DNA of 64,000 bases from Streptomyces tropicalis (lineage in GTDB: Bacteria > Actinomycetota > Actinomycetes > Streptomycetales > Streptomycetaceae). Both the position numbers and the translations under genes were made by a program. Positions 26,946 to 35,513 of the stretch are shown here, piece by piece. Numbering within the stretch: the stretch's first letter is position 1; each line of letters opens with the position of its first letter. The notes beneath the pieces were generated by a model. That model was not told the DNA's origin. It worked only from the letters and a program-made list of their open reading frames with translations, and ran no database searches. Location: contig NZ_JARJBB010000013.1 of NCBI RefSeq assembly GCF_029269835.1, forward strand, positions 111,440-175,439, read 5' to 3'.

Positions 26946-27084
26946 CGCTGATCCTCCATGCCCCGACACCGTAACGACAGCCGTCCCGCTCGTCTCTCAC
27001 AGTAGCGGTTCCGTCACGGCGGCGACACGGGATCAGCGCGCCCCGGGCGTCGGCCCGGACCGGCGCGGCGATCCGCGGGGCGGG

Positions 27085-27777
27085 TCAGTGGCCGTCGCCA
27101 CGCAGCCGGTCCTGCGCCTGGGTGGCGATCACGGCGGCCTGGATGCGCCGCTCCACACCGAGTTTGGCGAGCAGCCGCGAGATGTGGTTCTTGACGGTCT
27201 TCTCGGCCAGGTAGAGCCGCTGGCCGATCTGGCGGTTGGTCAGGCCCTCGCCGATCAGCGCCAGGATCTCCCGCTCCCGCTCGGTCAGCCCTGGCAGCGC
27301 GTCCGGTTCGGCCTCCTGGGGCGGGCCGCCGCGCAGCCGGGCCATGAGCTTGGTGGTGGCGCTCGGGTCGAGCAGCGACTGGCCGCGGGCCACGGTGCGC
27401 ACCGCCGACACCAGGTCGGAGCCCTGGATCTGCTTCAGGACGTAGCCGGAGGCGCCGGCCATGATCGAGTCGAGCAGCGCCTCCTCGTCGTCGAACGAGG
27501 TGAGCATCAGGCAGGCGAGGTCGGGCAGGCGCGAGCGCAGTTCGCGGCAGACGGTCACGCCGTCGCCGTCGGGCAGGCGGACGTCGAGGACGGCGACGTC
27601 CGGACGGAGCGCGGGGACCCGCACCAGGGCCTGTTCCGCGGTGGCGGCCTCGCCGACCACGGTGATGTCCGGTTCGTCGTCCAGCAGGTCGTGCACCCCG
27701 CGCCGCACCACTTCGTGGTCGTCCAGGAGGAAGACCCGGATCGGGGTGCCGGGGCCGGCCTGCTCACGCTCCGCCAT
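27085..27777 (-). CDS. DosR/DevR/OsdR-like NarL-family response regulator
   Basis: 230 residues. Receiver domain 10-130 with acidic pocket Asp19-Asp20, phosphoacceptor Asp65 (VAVLDVRLPDGDG) and the GYVLKQIQG lysine; LuxR-type HTH 160-220 (LTEREREILALIGEGLTNRQIG, AEKTVKNHISRLLAKLG in parts). The recognition helix AEKTVKNHISRLLAKLG is nearly that of DosR, which reads GGGACT half-sites, so a related DNA target is expected. It precedes the kinase gene and has two abutting DosR-like boxes in its own upstream region, suggesting autoregulation. ATG at 27777 follows GAGGAG. Confidence 0.93.
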   Translation of the reverse strand: MAEREQAGPGTPIRVFLLDDHEVVRRGVHDLLDDEPDITVVGEAATAEQALVRVPALRPDVAVLDVRLPDGDGVTVCRELRSRLPDLACLMLTSFDDEEALLDSIMAGASGYVLKQIQGSDLVSAVRTVARGQSLLDPSATTKLMARLRGGPPQEAEPDALPGLTEREREILALIGEGLTNRQIGQRLYLAEKTVKNHISRLLAKLGVERRIQAAVIATQAQDRLRGDGH

Positions 27778-27830
27778 CGGTTGCTCCTCGGGGTGTGTCC
27801 GGTGGTCCACTCGGGATCCTTCCCCGGAGG

Positions 27831-27858
27831 GGGACCCTTGGCCAGGGCCGGTCGGCCC
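27831..27858. promoter_or_regulatory. Two abutting DosR/OsdR-like boxes (D and E) upstream of the regulator gene
   Basis: Box E, GGGCCGGTCGGCCC (27845-27858), is a perfect palindrome of GGGCCG half-sites. Box D, GGGACCCTTGGCCA (27831-27844), has a perfect left half and two changes on the right. They lie 54 and 68 bp upstream of the regulator ATG and suggest positive autoregulation, as known for mycobacterial DosR. Confidence 0.5.
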
Positions 27859-27905
27859 TCTTTCGCCCGTACGGGACGCGGCCGCGCTCCCCCGGCGCCC
27901 GCCCG

Positions 27906-27923
27906 CCTGCACCGTCGTGCAGG
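27906..27923 (-). terminator. Hairpin after the phosphoketolase gene
   Basis: CCTGCAC, a 4-base loop and GTGCAGG form a perfect 7-bp stem 78 bp beyond the phosphoketolase stop, before the regulator promoter region. It may separate the two transcription units. Confidence 0.4.
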
Positions 27924-28000
27924 AGGCGGTCGGCCGGGCGGAGAGCGGGCAGGGCCCGGCGGGTGGAGCGGACCCGCCCCGGCACGCGGCGCCCGCGCCG

Positions 28001-30412
28001 TCAGCCGTCCCACGTCCAGTCGGCCACCTCGGGAAGGTCGGTGCCGTGCTCCCGGATCCACGCGTGGTGGCGCAGCCGTGCGTCCTCCATGGTGCGACGC
28101 ACGGCCGCGGCGCGCACCGCGAGTCCGGGCACGCGGTCGATGACGTCCATGACCAGGCGGTAGCGGTCCATGTCGTTGCCGACCACCATGTCGAACGGTG
28201 TGGTGGTGGTGCCGATCTCCTTGTATCCGCGGACGTGCAGGTGCGGGTGTCCGGCCCGGCGGTAGGCGAGGCGGTGGATGAGCCAGGGGTAGCCGTGGTA
28301 CGCGAAGATCACCGGCCGGTCCGTGGTGAAGAGCCCGTCGTACTCGAAGTCGCTCATCCCGTGCGGGTGTTCCTCGGCGGGCAGCAGCCGGGCGAGGTCG
28401 ACGACGTTGACCACCCGCACGGCGAGTGAGGGCAGGTGGCGGCGGAGCAGCTGGGCGGCGGCCAGCACCTCCTGGGTGGGCACGTCGCCCGCGCAGGCGA
28501 GCACGACGTCCGGTGCGCGGGTGCCGTCCTCGGTGCCCGCCCACTCCCACAGCCCGGCGCCGCGGGCGCAGTGGGCCCGGGCCTGCTCCGGGGAGAGCCA
28601 GTCGAAGCAGGGCTGCTTGCCCGCGACGACGACGTTGACGTAGTCGCGGCTGCGCAGCACGTGGTCGGCGACGGCGAGCAGGGTGTTGGCGTCCGGCGGC
28701 AGGTAGACCCGTACGGCCTCGGGGCTCTTGTTCAGGACGTGGTCGACGAATCCGGGGTCCTGGTGGGAGAAGCCGTTGTGGTCCTGGCGCCACACGTGCG
28801 AGGTGAGCAGGTAGTTGAGGGAGGCGACGGGGGCGCGCCAGGGCAGGCCGCGGGTGGTGCGCAGCCATTTGACGTGCTGGTTGACCATCGAGTCGACGAT
28901 GTGGGCGAAGGCCTCGTAGCAGGAGAAGAGTCCGTGCCGGCCGGTGAGGAGGTACCCCTCCAGCCAGCCCTGGCACGTGTGTTCGGACAGGATCTCCATC
29001 ACCCGGCCGTGCCGGTCGAGGTGTTCGTCGGTGCCGAGGGTCTCGGCCTGCCACGCCTTCCCGGTGCGGGCGTAGACGGCCTCGAGGCGGTTGGAGGCGG
29101 TCTCGTCGGGGCCGACGAGCCGGAAGTCGCGGCGTCCGGCGGTCGCTTCCATCACGTCGCTCAGCAGGGCGCCGAGGACGCGGGTGGGTTCGTGCAGGGA
29201 GGAGCCGGGCTTGTCGACCGGGACGGCGTGGCGCTCCAGGGGCGGCAGCGGCAGCGAGCGCAGCAGCAGTCCGCCGTTGGCGTGCGGGTTCGCGCCCAGC
29301 CGGCGGCGCCCCTCGGGGAGCAGGGCGCGCACGGCGGCGCGCGGGGCGCCGTACTCGTCGAAGAGCTCCTCGGGCCGGTACGACCGCAGCCAGCCCTCCA
29401 GCAGGCGCAGGTGCTCGGGGTCCTCCCGCACGCCGGAGAGGGGGACCTGGTGGGCGCGCCAGGTGCCCTCCACGGGCAGCCCGTCGACCTCGGCGGGGCC
29501 GGTCCAGCCCTTCGGGGTGCGCAGGACGATCATCGGCCAGCGCGGCCGGTCGGTGGCACCCCCGGTGCGGGCGGCGTCCTGGAGTGCGGCGATGCGGTCG
29601 AGGGCGGTGTCCAGGGCGTGGGCCATCGCCCGGTGCACGGCCTCCGGGTCGTCACCGGTGACGTGCAGCGGTTCGTGTCCGTAACCCCGCAGGAGCGCGT
29701 CGAGTTCGGCCTCCGGGAGCCGGGCCAGGACGGCGGGGTTGGCGATCTTGTAGCCGTTTAGGTGCAGGATCGGCAGGACGGCTCCGTCGTTCACCGGGTC
29801 GAGGAACTTGTTCGAGTGCCAGGACGCGGCCAGCGGTCCGGTCTCGGCCTCGCCGTCCCCGATCACGCAGGTCACCAGCAGGCCCGGGTTGTCGAAGGCG
29901 GCGCCGTAGGCGTGCGAGAGCGCGTAGCCGAGTTCGCCGCCCTCGTGGATCGAGCCCGGCGTCTGCGGGGCGACGTGGCTCGGCACTCCGCCGGGGAAGG
30001 AGAACTGCCGGAACAGCAGGGCCATTCCGGCCGCGTCCCGGGTGACGTCCGGGTACACCTCGGTGTAGGAGCCCTCCAGCCAGGAGTTGGCGAGCACGGC
30101 CGGGCCGCCGTGGCCGGGGCCCCAGACGCACACGGCGTCCAGGTCGCGTGCCCTGATGACGCGGTTGAGGTGGGTGTGGACCAGGTTGAGGCCCGGCGAG
30201 GTGCCCCAGTGGCCGAGCAGCCGCGGCTTGACGTGCTCCGGGCGCAGGGGTTCGGTCAGCAGGGGGTTGGCCATCAGGTAGATCTGGCCCACGGAGAGGT
30301 AGTTGGCGGCGCGCCAGTGGGCGTCCAGGGCGGCGAGCTCGTCCTGCGGGAGTTCCCGGGCGGGGTCGTCCTGCGGCGGCGTGGCGGGTGCCTGCCGGGG
30401 GTCGGCGGCCAT
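28001..30412 (-). CDS. xfp: Xylulose-5-phosphate/fructose-6-phosphate phosphoketolase
   Basis: 803 residues, full length. It cleaves xylulose-5-P (or fructose-6-P) with phosphate to acetyl phosphate plus glyceraldehyde-3-P (or erythrose-4-P) using thiamine diphosphate. Seen: YLSVGQIYLMANPLL, the HWGTSPGLNLVHTHLNR and GPGHGGPAVLANSWLEGSY blocks, the ThDP signature GDGEAETGPLAASWHSNK, and QDHNGFSHQDPG in the C-terminal half. ATG at 30412 has AAAGGA eight bases upstream. Acetyl phosphate can yield ATP via acetate kinase, which would suit oxygen limitation; the DosR-like kinase pair lies just downstream on the same strand. Confidence 0.96.
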   Translation of the reverse strand: MAADPRQAPATPPQDDPARELPQDELAALDAHWRAANYLSVGQIYLMANPLLTEPLRPEHVKPRLLGHWGTSPGLNLVHTHLNRVIRARDLDAVCVWGPGHGGPAVLANSWLEGSYTEVYPDVTRDAAGMALLFRQFSFPGGVPSHVAPQTPGSIHEGGELGYALSHAYGAAFDNPGLLVTCVIGDGEAETGPLAASWHSNKFLDPVNDGAVLPILHLNGYKIANPAVLARLPEAELDALLRGYGHEPLHVTGDDPEAVHRAMAHALDTALDRIAALQDAARTGGATDRPRWPMIVLRTPKGWTGPAEVDGLPVEGTWRAHQVPLSGVREDPEHLRLLEGWLRSYRPEELFDEYGAPRAAVRALLPEGRRRLGANPHANGGLLLRSLPLPPLERHAVPVDKPGSSLHEPTRVLGALLSDVMEATAGRRDFRLVGPDETASNRLEAVYARTGKAWQAETLGTDEHLDRHGRVMEILSEHTCQGWLEGYLLTGRHGLFSCYEAFAHIVDSMVNQHVKWLRTTRGLPWRAPVASLNYLLTSHVWRQDHNGFSHQDPGFVDHVLNKSPEAVRVYLPPDANTLLAVADHVLRSRDYVNVVVAGKQPCFDWLSPEQARAHCARGAGLWEWAGTEDGTRAPDVVLACAGDVPTQEVLAAAQLLRRHLPSLAVRVVNVVDLARLLPAEEHPHGMSDFEYDGLFTTDRPVIFAYHGYPWLIHRLAYRRAGHPHLHVRGYKEIGTTTTPFDMVVGNDMDRYRLVMDVIDRVPGLAVRAAAVRRTMEDARLRHHAWIREHGTDLPEVADWTWDG

Positions 30413-30724
30413 CGGAGGTCCTTTCCGTGACGGACGGGGGTCGGACGGTGCTGTGTGCCGGGGCGCACGAGTCCGCCTCCGGCACACGGTCCACCCTCCG
30501 GCGCCGGGCGGGGTCGCCGACAGGGCCGTTCGGGTCACTCCGCGGCCGGACCCGCTGCGACGCCGACCCGCGCCTCGCCCCGCCCCTCGGCCCGCGCCTC
30601 GCCCCGCGTCCGCCCGTGTCCTCGCGCGCTCCCCGGCAGCGACTGGGCAGCGCTCGGCCCGGGACCAAGGTCACGCATTCATATCGGACATATTACGCTT
30701 CAATCTTCACACGAGGCACACACG
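30413..30724. promoter_or_regulatory. Divergent promoter region of phosphoketolase and riboswitch-NlpC units
   Basis: No gene seen. A conspicuously AT-rich patch at about 30672-30735 (for example TTCATATCGG, ATATTACGC) should hold the promoter for the riboswitch transcript. GGGCCGTTCGGGTC (30523-30536) keeps one perfect half of the DosR-like box, 111 bp upstream of the phosphoketolase start. Confidence 0.45.
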
Positions 30725-30935
30725 TTCGCTAAGTTGACGCCAGGTCGCATGACTTCCTCCGGCGAACCCCGTCGGAGCGTGCGGCCACCGCCGAGTCCGG
30801 TGCGTCCCTGCGGCCGCCGGAACCGGGGAGCCGGCTCCTCGGGGTGAATCGGCCGGCCGCCGCGCGCGGCACGGCCGTCGGGCACACCTTCCGGATCCGT
30901 CCGCCCGAACCCGACAGGCGCCCCGGCAGGCGGCC
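30725..30935 (+). ncRNA. c-di-AMP riboswitch (ydaO/yuaA type)
   Basis: The conserved primary-sequence blocks of the ydaO-type aptamer occur in the right order: CGCTAAGTT (30728), GGGGAGCC (30825), GGGGTGAATC (30841), GGGCACACCTTCC (30880), CCCGAACCCGACAGG (30904) and a closing GGCAGGCGG. In streptomycetes this riboswitch precedes cell-wall hydrolase and rpf genes and lowers their expression when c-di-AMP is high. The NlpC/P60 gene starts 22 bp later. The 5' boundary is approximate. Confidence 0.82.
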
Positions 30936-30956
30936 CGTGGAAGGAGTGCGTCTCTC

Positions 30957-33038
30957 GTGGCGCCGGAACGACCTTCGCGCCCGGGCGGCTTCGGCCTCCC
31001 CGGTGCGCGCGACTTCGACCCGGGGGCGGCAGTGGACGACGTCGTCCCCAGCCCTGCCGAGGTCCAGCAGCGGATCAGCCGCCTCTACGACCGGGCCGAG
31101 ACGGCCACCGGGAACTACAACGCGACGCGGGCGATGAACAGGGCCCAGCGCTCGCGCACCGCCCCGGTTCCGGCCCGCTCCGCCCGGTCCGCGGATCCCG
31201 CCCTGGACGCGCTGGCCAGACGGTGGATGGACGTCGCGCGTGCGCAGTCGGGTCCGAGCGTCGCCGCGGCTCTCCCGCCCGGCCGCCGTCCGCAGCCCGG
31301 GGACTCGCGCACGGCGCTGCCCGCGGCACGGACCGCAGCCGCCCTCCCGGAGCGGGGACGCGAACTGCCCGCCCCGGCCCGCCTGGAGCTGACCGCCGGC
31401 CCGTCCGACCCGGAACCGGTGGCCGGTCCCACGGCGGCCAGGGCCCTCGTCGCTCCGGCCGGGCCACCTGCCCTGCCCGCGGCCGGCACCGCCCCCGGGG
31501 CGGACGGCACCGCGGGTCCCGGCGCCCTGCCCTCCGGCGGCACGGGCCGGCTGCCGTACGGGGACGCCACCGCGCTGCTCCCCGGACCCGCGGGCACGCC
31601 TCCCGCCGGTCCTGCGGACGGGCTGCCCGGCCCCGTCGACGCACTGTCCACCCGCGTCATGGAGGCGCTGCCCTCCGGGGCCCTGGACGTACCGTCCACC
31701 GGCCGCACGGACGCACTGGCCACCGGCTCCATGGACGTGCTGTCCACCGGCCTCACGGGTCGGCCGCCCTCCGCGGGCGCGGACCCGTGGCCCGTCGTGG
31801 GCGGGGGTGCGCAGCCCCTGGCGGAGACTGCGGTGTGGCCCGCCGGGGCCGTGCCGGCACCGGTCGACGCAAGCGCCGGCGACGGGGGGCCGATGATCGT
31901 GGCTCCCCGGCCGAACCTGTCCGCAGCGGAGTTGACGGAGGTTCCGCCCACGGGCCTCGGCGCCGCGCCGGCCGCGCTCGCGGCGGCGGCACCCTTCGGG
32001 GGGACCGTCCCCGGCGCGCTCGACGGGACGTGGGGCAGCACGCCTCCCCCGGTGCCGGCGTACGCCGGCGGGACCGGCGCTCCGCCCGGGCCCCTCAAAT
32101 CCGCGACCGCCCGGGCCGTGCGGCCCCGCTCGCAGGTGGACCGGTCCGCCAAGGAGCGGCTGCGGCGCCAACTCGCCCAGTCCCAGGGCGTGCTGGCGCG
32201 GCACGCGGCGCAGTCCGCGACCCGCCCGGCGACCGCCGCCGGGGCACCCTCCGCCGCGGAGCCGTGGCGCGGCACGCCCACGGCGCCGTGGACCGAAACG
32301 CCCCTCACGGCGGGGCAGTCACCCCTTGCGGACGGTCCGGTGCCGCCCACCGCGGTCGGCACGCCCGGCGGCACCGTGCAGGGATACGGGGGCGGCCTCC
32401 CGCAGGGATACGACGTCAGCCCCGGCCAGGGGTACGGCGCCGGACCCACGCAGGGACACGGAGGCGGCACCGCGCAGGGCTACGACGGTGGGCCCGCCCG
32501 CGGCGCCGACGTGACCGCGTACCTCGACACACCGCTGTACCTGGACACCGTCGCCTCGATGGCCGCCCCGGCCGTCCCCGCCCTCACCGGCGGTCACACG
32601 TTCACCGCGGACCCCGCATTCGCCGCCGCTCCCCGGACCGGTGCGGCGGCTCCGGCCGGCCCGTCCGGCGTCGTCCCGGCCGGGCAGGCGGAGAGGGCAC
32701 TGGCCTTCGCCCGGGCTCAGATCGGCAGGCCCTGCGTCTGGGGGGCGACCGGACCGGACTCGTACGACTGCGCGAGCCTCACCCAGGCCGCCTGGCGGGT
32801 CGCGGGCGTCGCGCTCCCGCGTACCGCCCAGGAGCAGTCGGCCCTCGGCACCGCGGTCCCGCTGGCCGAACTGCGCGCCGGCGACCTGGTCTTCTTCCAT
32901 GCCGACGCCGGTCATGTGGGCATCTGCACCGGCAGCGGCACCATGGTCCACGCCCCGGGTCCCGGGACGCCGATCCGGGAGGAGTCGATCTTCTTCGCGG
33001 GCGCCCCGGCGATCCGGGGAGCGGTCCGGCCGGCGTGA
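30957..33038 (+). CDS. NlpC/P60 peptidoglycan hydrolase under a c-di-AMP riboswitch
   Basis: 693 residues. The C-terminal NlpC/P60 domain (about 575-690) has the catalytic triad Cys605 (DSYDCASLT), His653 (AGHVGIC) and His665 (MVHAPG); it should cut D-Glu to meso-DAP bonds in peptidoglycan stems. Residues 30-70 form the coiled coil usual after the signal peptide (PAEVQQRISRLYDRAETATGNYNA), and 75-570 is a Pro/Ala/Gly-rich spacer with QGYG/QGYD repeats near 480-520. No signal peptide or membrane helix is visible at the GTG start, which is odd for an exported enzyme. GGAAGGAG lies 10 bases before the start. Confidence 0.9.
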   Translation: MAPERPSRPGGFGLPGARDFDPGAAVDDVVPSPAEVQQRISRLYDRAETATGNYNATRAMNRAQRSRTAPVPARSARSADPALDALARRWMDVARAQSGPSVAAALPPGRRPQPGDSRTALPAARTAAALPERGRELPAPARLELTAGPSDPEPVAGPTAARALVAPAGPPALPAAGTAPGADGTAGPGALPSGGTGRLPYGDATALLPGPAGTPPAGPADGLPGPVDALSTRVMEALPSGALDVPSTGRTDALATGSMDVLSTGLTGRPPSAGADPWPVVGGGAQPLAETAVWPAGAVPAPVDASAGDGGPMIVAPRPNLSAAELTEVPPTGLGAAPAALAAAAPFGGTVPGALDGTWGSTPPPVPAYAGGTGAPPGPLKSATARAVRPRSQVDRSAKERLRRQLAQSQGVLARHAAQSATRPATAAGAPSAAEPWRGTPTAPWTETPLTAGQSPLADGPVPPTAVGTPGGTVQGYGGGLPQGYDVSPGQGYGAGPTQGHGGGTAQGYDGGPARGADVTAYLDTPLYLDTVASMAAPAVPALTGGHTFTADPAFAAAPRTGAAAPAGPSGVVPAGQAERALAFARAQIGRPCVWGATGPDSYDCASLTQAAWRVAGVALPRTAQEQSALGTAVPLAELRAGDLVFFHADAGHVGICTGSGTMVHAPGPGTPIREESIFFAGAPAIRGAVRPA

Positions 33039-33104
33039 TCCGGACGGCCCCCGGGGCGTGACCCGGCTCCGTCCGCCGGGGCGGGCCGGGGCACGGCCGG
33101 GGCG

Positions 33105-33917
33105 TCAGTCCTGCCTGCGGCCGACCCCGGCGTACACCCAGTACCGGGACGGGTCCTCCGGGATCTCCTCCGGGGAGTCCGGGCGCCACAGCGGCACGTG
33201 GACCAGACCGGGCTCGGCCAGCTCGAACCCGTCGAAGAGGGCGCCGATCTCCCGGCGGGAGCGGGGAGTGACCGGGGAGGTGGCGCGCGAGCGGTACAGC
33301 TGCCCCACCGCCGCCGCGGTGTCGGGGCGGTCCTCGTCGGTGGCGTGGGTGAGTGCCAGCCAGCTTCCGGCGGGCATCGCGTCCCGGAACGCGGCGACGA
33401 TCCCGGCCGGGTCCTCCTGGGGGGCGACGAAGTGGAGGATCGTTATCATCAGCACCGCGACCGGCTGGTCGAAGTCGATGAGCTTGCGCAGTTCGGGCGC
33501 GGCCAGCACCGCGGCCGGGTCCCGGATGTCGCCGGGCACGATCGCCGCGTCCGGGTCGTCGGCGAGGAGGGCCTCGCTGTGCGCGACCGCCACCGGGTCG
33601 TTGTCGACGTACACGACGCGTGCGCCGGGGCGGACCGCCTGGGCGACCTCGTGCACGTTGCCCTGGGTGGGGATCCCGGAGCCGAGGTCGACGAACTGGT
33701 GCACCCCGGCGTCCACGAGGAAGCGCACCGCCCGCCCCAGGAAGGCCCGGTTGGCGCGGGCCAGGGTGCGCACCTGGGGGTCGATGGCCGTGAAGGCGGC
33801 GACCGCCTCGCGGTCTATGGCGAAATTGTGCTCCCCGCCCAGCATGGCGTCGTACATTCGGGCCACACTCGCCTTGCCCGGATCCACACCATCCGGCAGG
33901 ACTTCCTCGTCCGGCAT
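33105..33917 (-). CDS. SAM-dependent methyltransferase, DUF574 (Methyltransf_19) family
   Basis: 270 residues. Family marks: ARMYDAMLGGEHNFAIDREA near the N terminus, the SAM-binding FVDLGSGIPTQGNVHEVA, VYVDNDPVAVAHSEALL and the C-terminal RYWVYAGVGRR. The substrate is unknown; streptomycetes carry many copies, often beside regulators. ATG at 33917 has AGGGGAG six bases upstream, so two earlier in-frame ATGs (33959, 33956) are not needed. It converges on the NlpC/P60 gene. Confidence 0.9.
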   Translation of the reverse strand: MPDEEVLPDGVDPGKASVARMYDAMLGGEHNFAIDREAVAAFTAIDPQVRTLARANRAFLGRAVRFLVDAGVHQFVDLGSGIPTQGNVHEVAQAVRPGARVVYVDNDPVAVAHSEALLADDPDAAIVPGDIRDPAAVLAAPELRKLIDFDQPVAVLMITILHFVAPQEDPAGIVAAFRDAMPAGSWLALTHATDEDRPDTAAAVGQLYRSRATSPVTPRSRREIGALFDGFELAEPGLVHVPLWRPDSPEEIPEDPSRYWVYAGVGRRQD

Positions 33918-34123
33918 GCGCAACTCCCCTGATACTCGGTCGACTTGACTGGGCATCATATAGTTGCCTGCGGCGTACGCCGCCGCCCCGGCCGTCAGCC
34001 CCGGCGCCCCACCATCCGCACGGCCACCACCCCCGCCGGCATCCCGCCGCTACCGGCCCCACCCGGAAGGCAACGACCCTGCGGAACACCGAACGCACCC
34101 CGCCCGACGACGCCCTCCCCGCG

Positions 34124-35449
34124 GTGCCCCTCCGCCGTCGTGCGCACTTCTCCCCCGCGGCCGACGCCATCGGGTCCGAGCTGGACCTGCACCTGACCGG
34201 CCGCCATGTGGTGCACGCCCTCGCGCCCGGCTTCTGCGACGCCGCCTCGGTGTACCTGCTGCAGCGCTGGATCCTGGAGGAGGAGGGGCGCGTCCCCGCC
34301 GATCCGCCGCAGATCGAGGCCCGCCGGCTCGCGGTGCGCATAGGAGCGGACACCGCGGAGGACTGGGAGCACCTGCTCCCGGTCGGGGAGGTCCTGGTCT
34401 TCCCCCGCGAGACGCCGTACGCGCGGGCGATCGCCTCCGGGCAGACCCAGCTCCTGGACGGCGTCGACCGGCACACCTCGGACCGGCTGCGCCGGACCGG
34501 ACGGGACGACGCCGGGGTGCACGCGCTGCTGCGCACCGCCTCGTTCCTCATCGTGCCGCTGCGGCTGCGCGGCCGCGCCGTGGGCTTCGTCGCCTGCACC
34601 CGCGGGCCCGGCAGGGAGCCCTTCACCCGTGGCGAGGCGGTCGCCGTCGAGTCGCTGGGCGGACGGGCGTGCGTCGCACTGGACAACGCGCGGCGCTACG
34701 AGCGGGAGCGCCGCACGGCGCTCGCCATCCGCCGGAGCCTGCTGCCCGACACCGGCCGGGCCTTCCCGAGCTGCCGCGTCGCCCACGGCTGCCTTCCGGC
34801 GGGACAGGAGGACGTCATCGGCGGCGACTGGTACGACGTGCTGCCGCGGACGGGCCGCCGGGTGGCCATGATCGTCGGCGACGCGATGGGGCACGGACCC
34901 GAGTCCGCCGTCGCCATGATCCAGCTGCGGACCGCCGTGCGGACGCTCGCCGCGCTCGACATCGGGCCGGCCGAGCTGATGGACCGGCTGGACACCGTCG
35001 CCGGCGACACACCGGGGGCCTCGTTCGCCACCTGCATCTACGTCGAGTGGGACGCCGAGGCGCACACCTGCACGCTCGTCGGGGCCGGCCATCCGCCCCC
35101 GCTGGTCAGGGGACCGGACGGTCCCGCGGAGCGGATATCCCTCGTCAGCGCCGGTCTGCCGCTCGGCCTCGGCTCCGGCCGCTACGAACCGACCGTGCTG
35201 CACCTGACCGGGCCGACGCTGCTCCTGCTGTACAGCGACGGACTGGTCGAGTCCCGCACCGCCGACATCGACCAGGGCATCGCCCGCCTCGCCGCCGCCC
35301 TGGACACCGGGGCCGACGGGATCCCGGACCCCGCACACCCGAAGGCCCTGCCGTCGCTGTGCCGGCGGCTGCTCGCCGACGCCCCGTCCGACGAGGTCCG
35401 CGACGACCGGACGCTGCTGCTGGCGGAACTGACCCCCGGCAAGAACTGA
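34124..35449 (+). CDS. GAF-like sensor SpoIIE phosphatase
   Basis: 441 residues from GTG 34124. A GAF-type domain (about 15-195, ending GRACVALDNARRYERE) is followed by a SpoIIE/PP2C phosphatase (about 205-435; GGDWYDVLPR, GDAMGHG, YSDGLVESR, DEVRDDRTLL). There is no HATPase domain, so it would act only as a phosphatase on STAS partners. The GTG has no clear ribosome site, whereas a GGAAGG lies eight bases before an in-frame CTG at 34079, which would add LRNTERTPPDDALPA. Confidence 0.88.
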   Translation: MPLRRRAHFSPAADAIGSELDLHLTGRHVVHALAPGFCDAASVYLLQRWILEEEGRVPADPPQIEARRLAVRIGADTAEDWEHLLPVGEVLVFPRETPYARAIASGQTQLLDGVDRHTSDRLRRTGRDDAGVHALLRTASFLIVPLRLRGRAVGFVACTRGPGREPFTRGEAVAVESLGGRACVALDNARRYERERRTALAIRRSLLPDTGRAFPSCRVAHGCLPAGQEDVIGGDWYDVLPRTGRRVAMIVGDAMGHGPESAVAMIQLRTAVRTLAALDIGPAELMDRLDTVAGDTPGASFATCIYVEWDAEAHTCTLVGAGHPPPLVRGPDGPAERISLVSAGLPLGLGSGRYEPTVLHLTGPTLLLLYSDGLVESRTADIDQGIARLAAALDTGADGIPDPAHPKALPSLCRRLLADAPSDEVRDDRTLLLAELTPGKN

Positions 35450-35513
35450 CGGGCTCCCCCGGGGGCCGTGCGTCACACCCGCGCCCCGGCGGACGGCGGC
35501 AGCCTCCCGGGCC

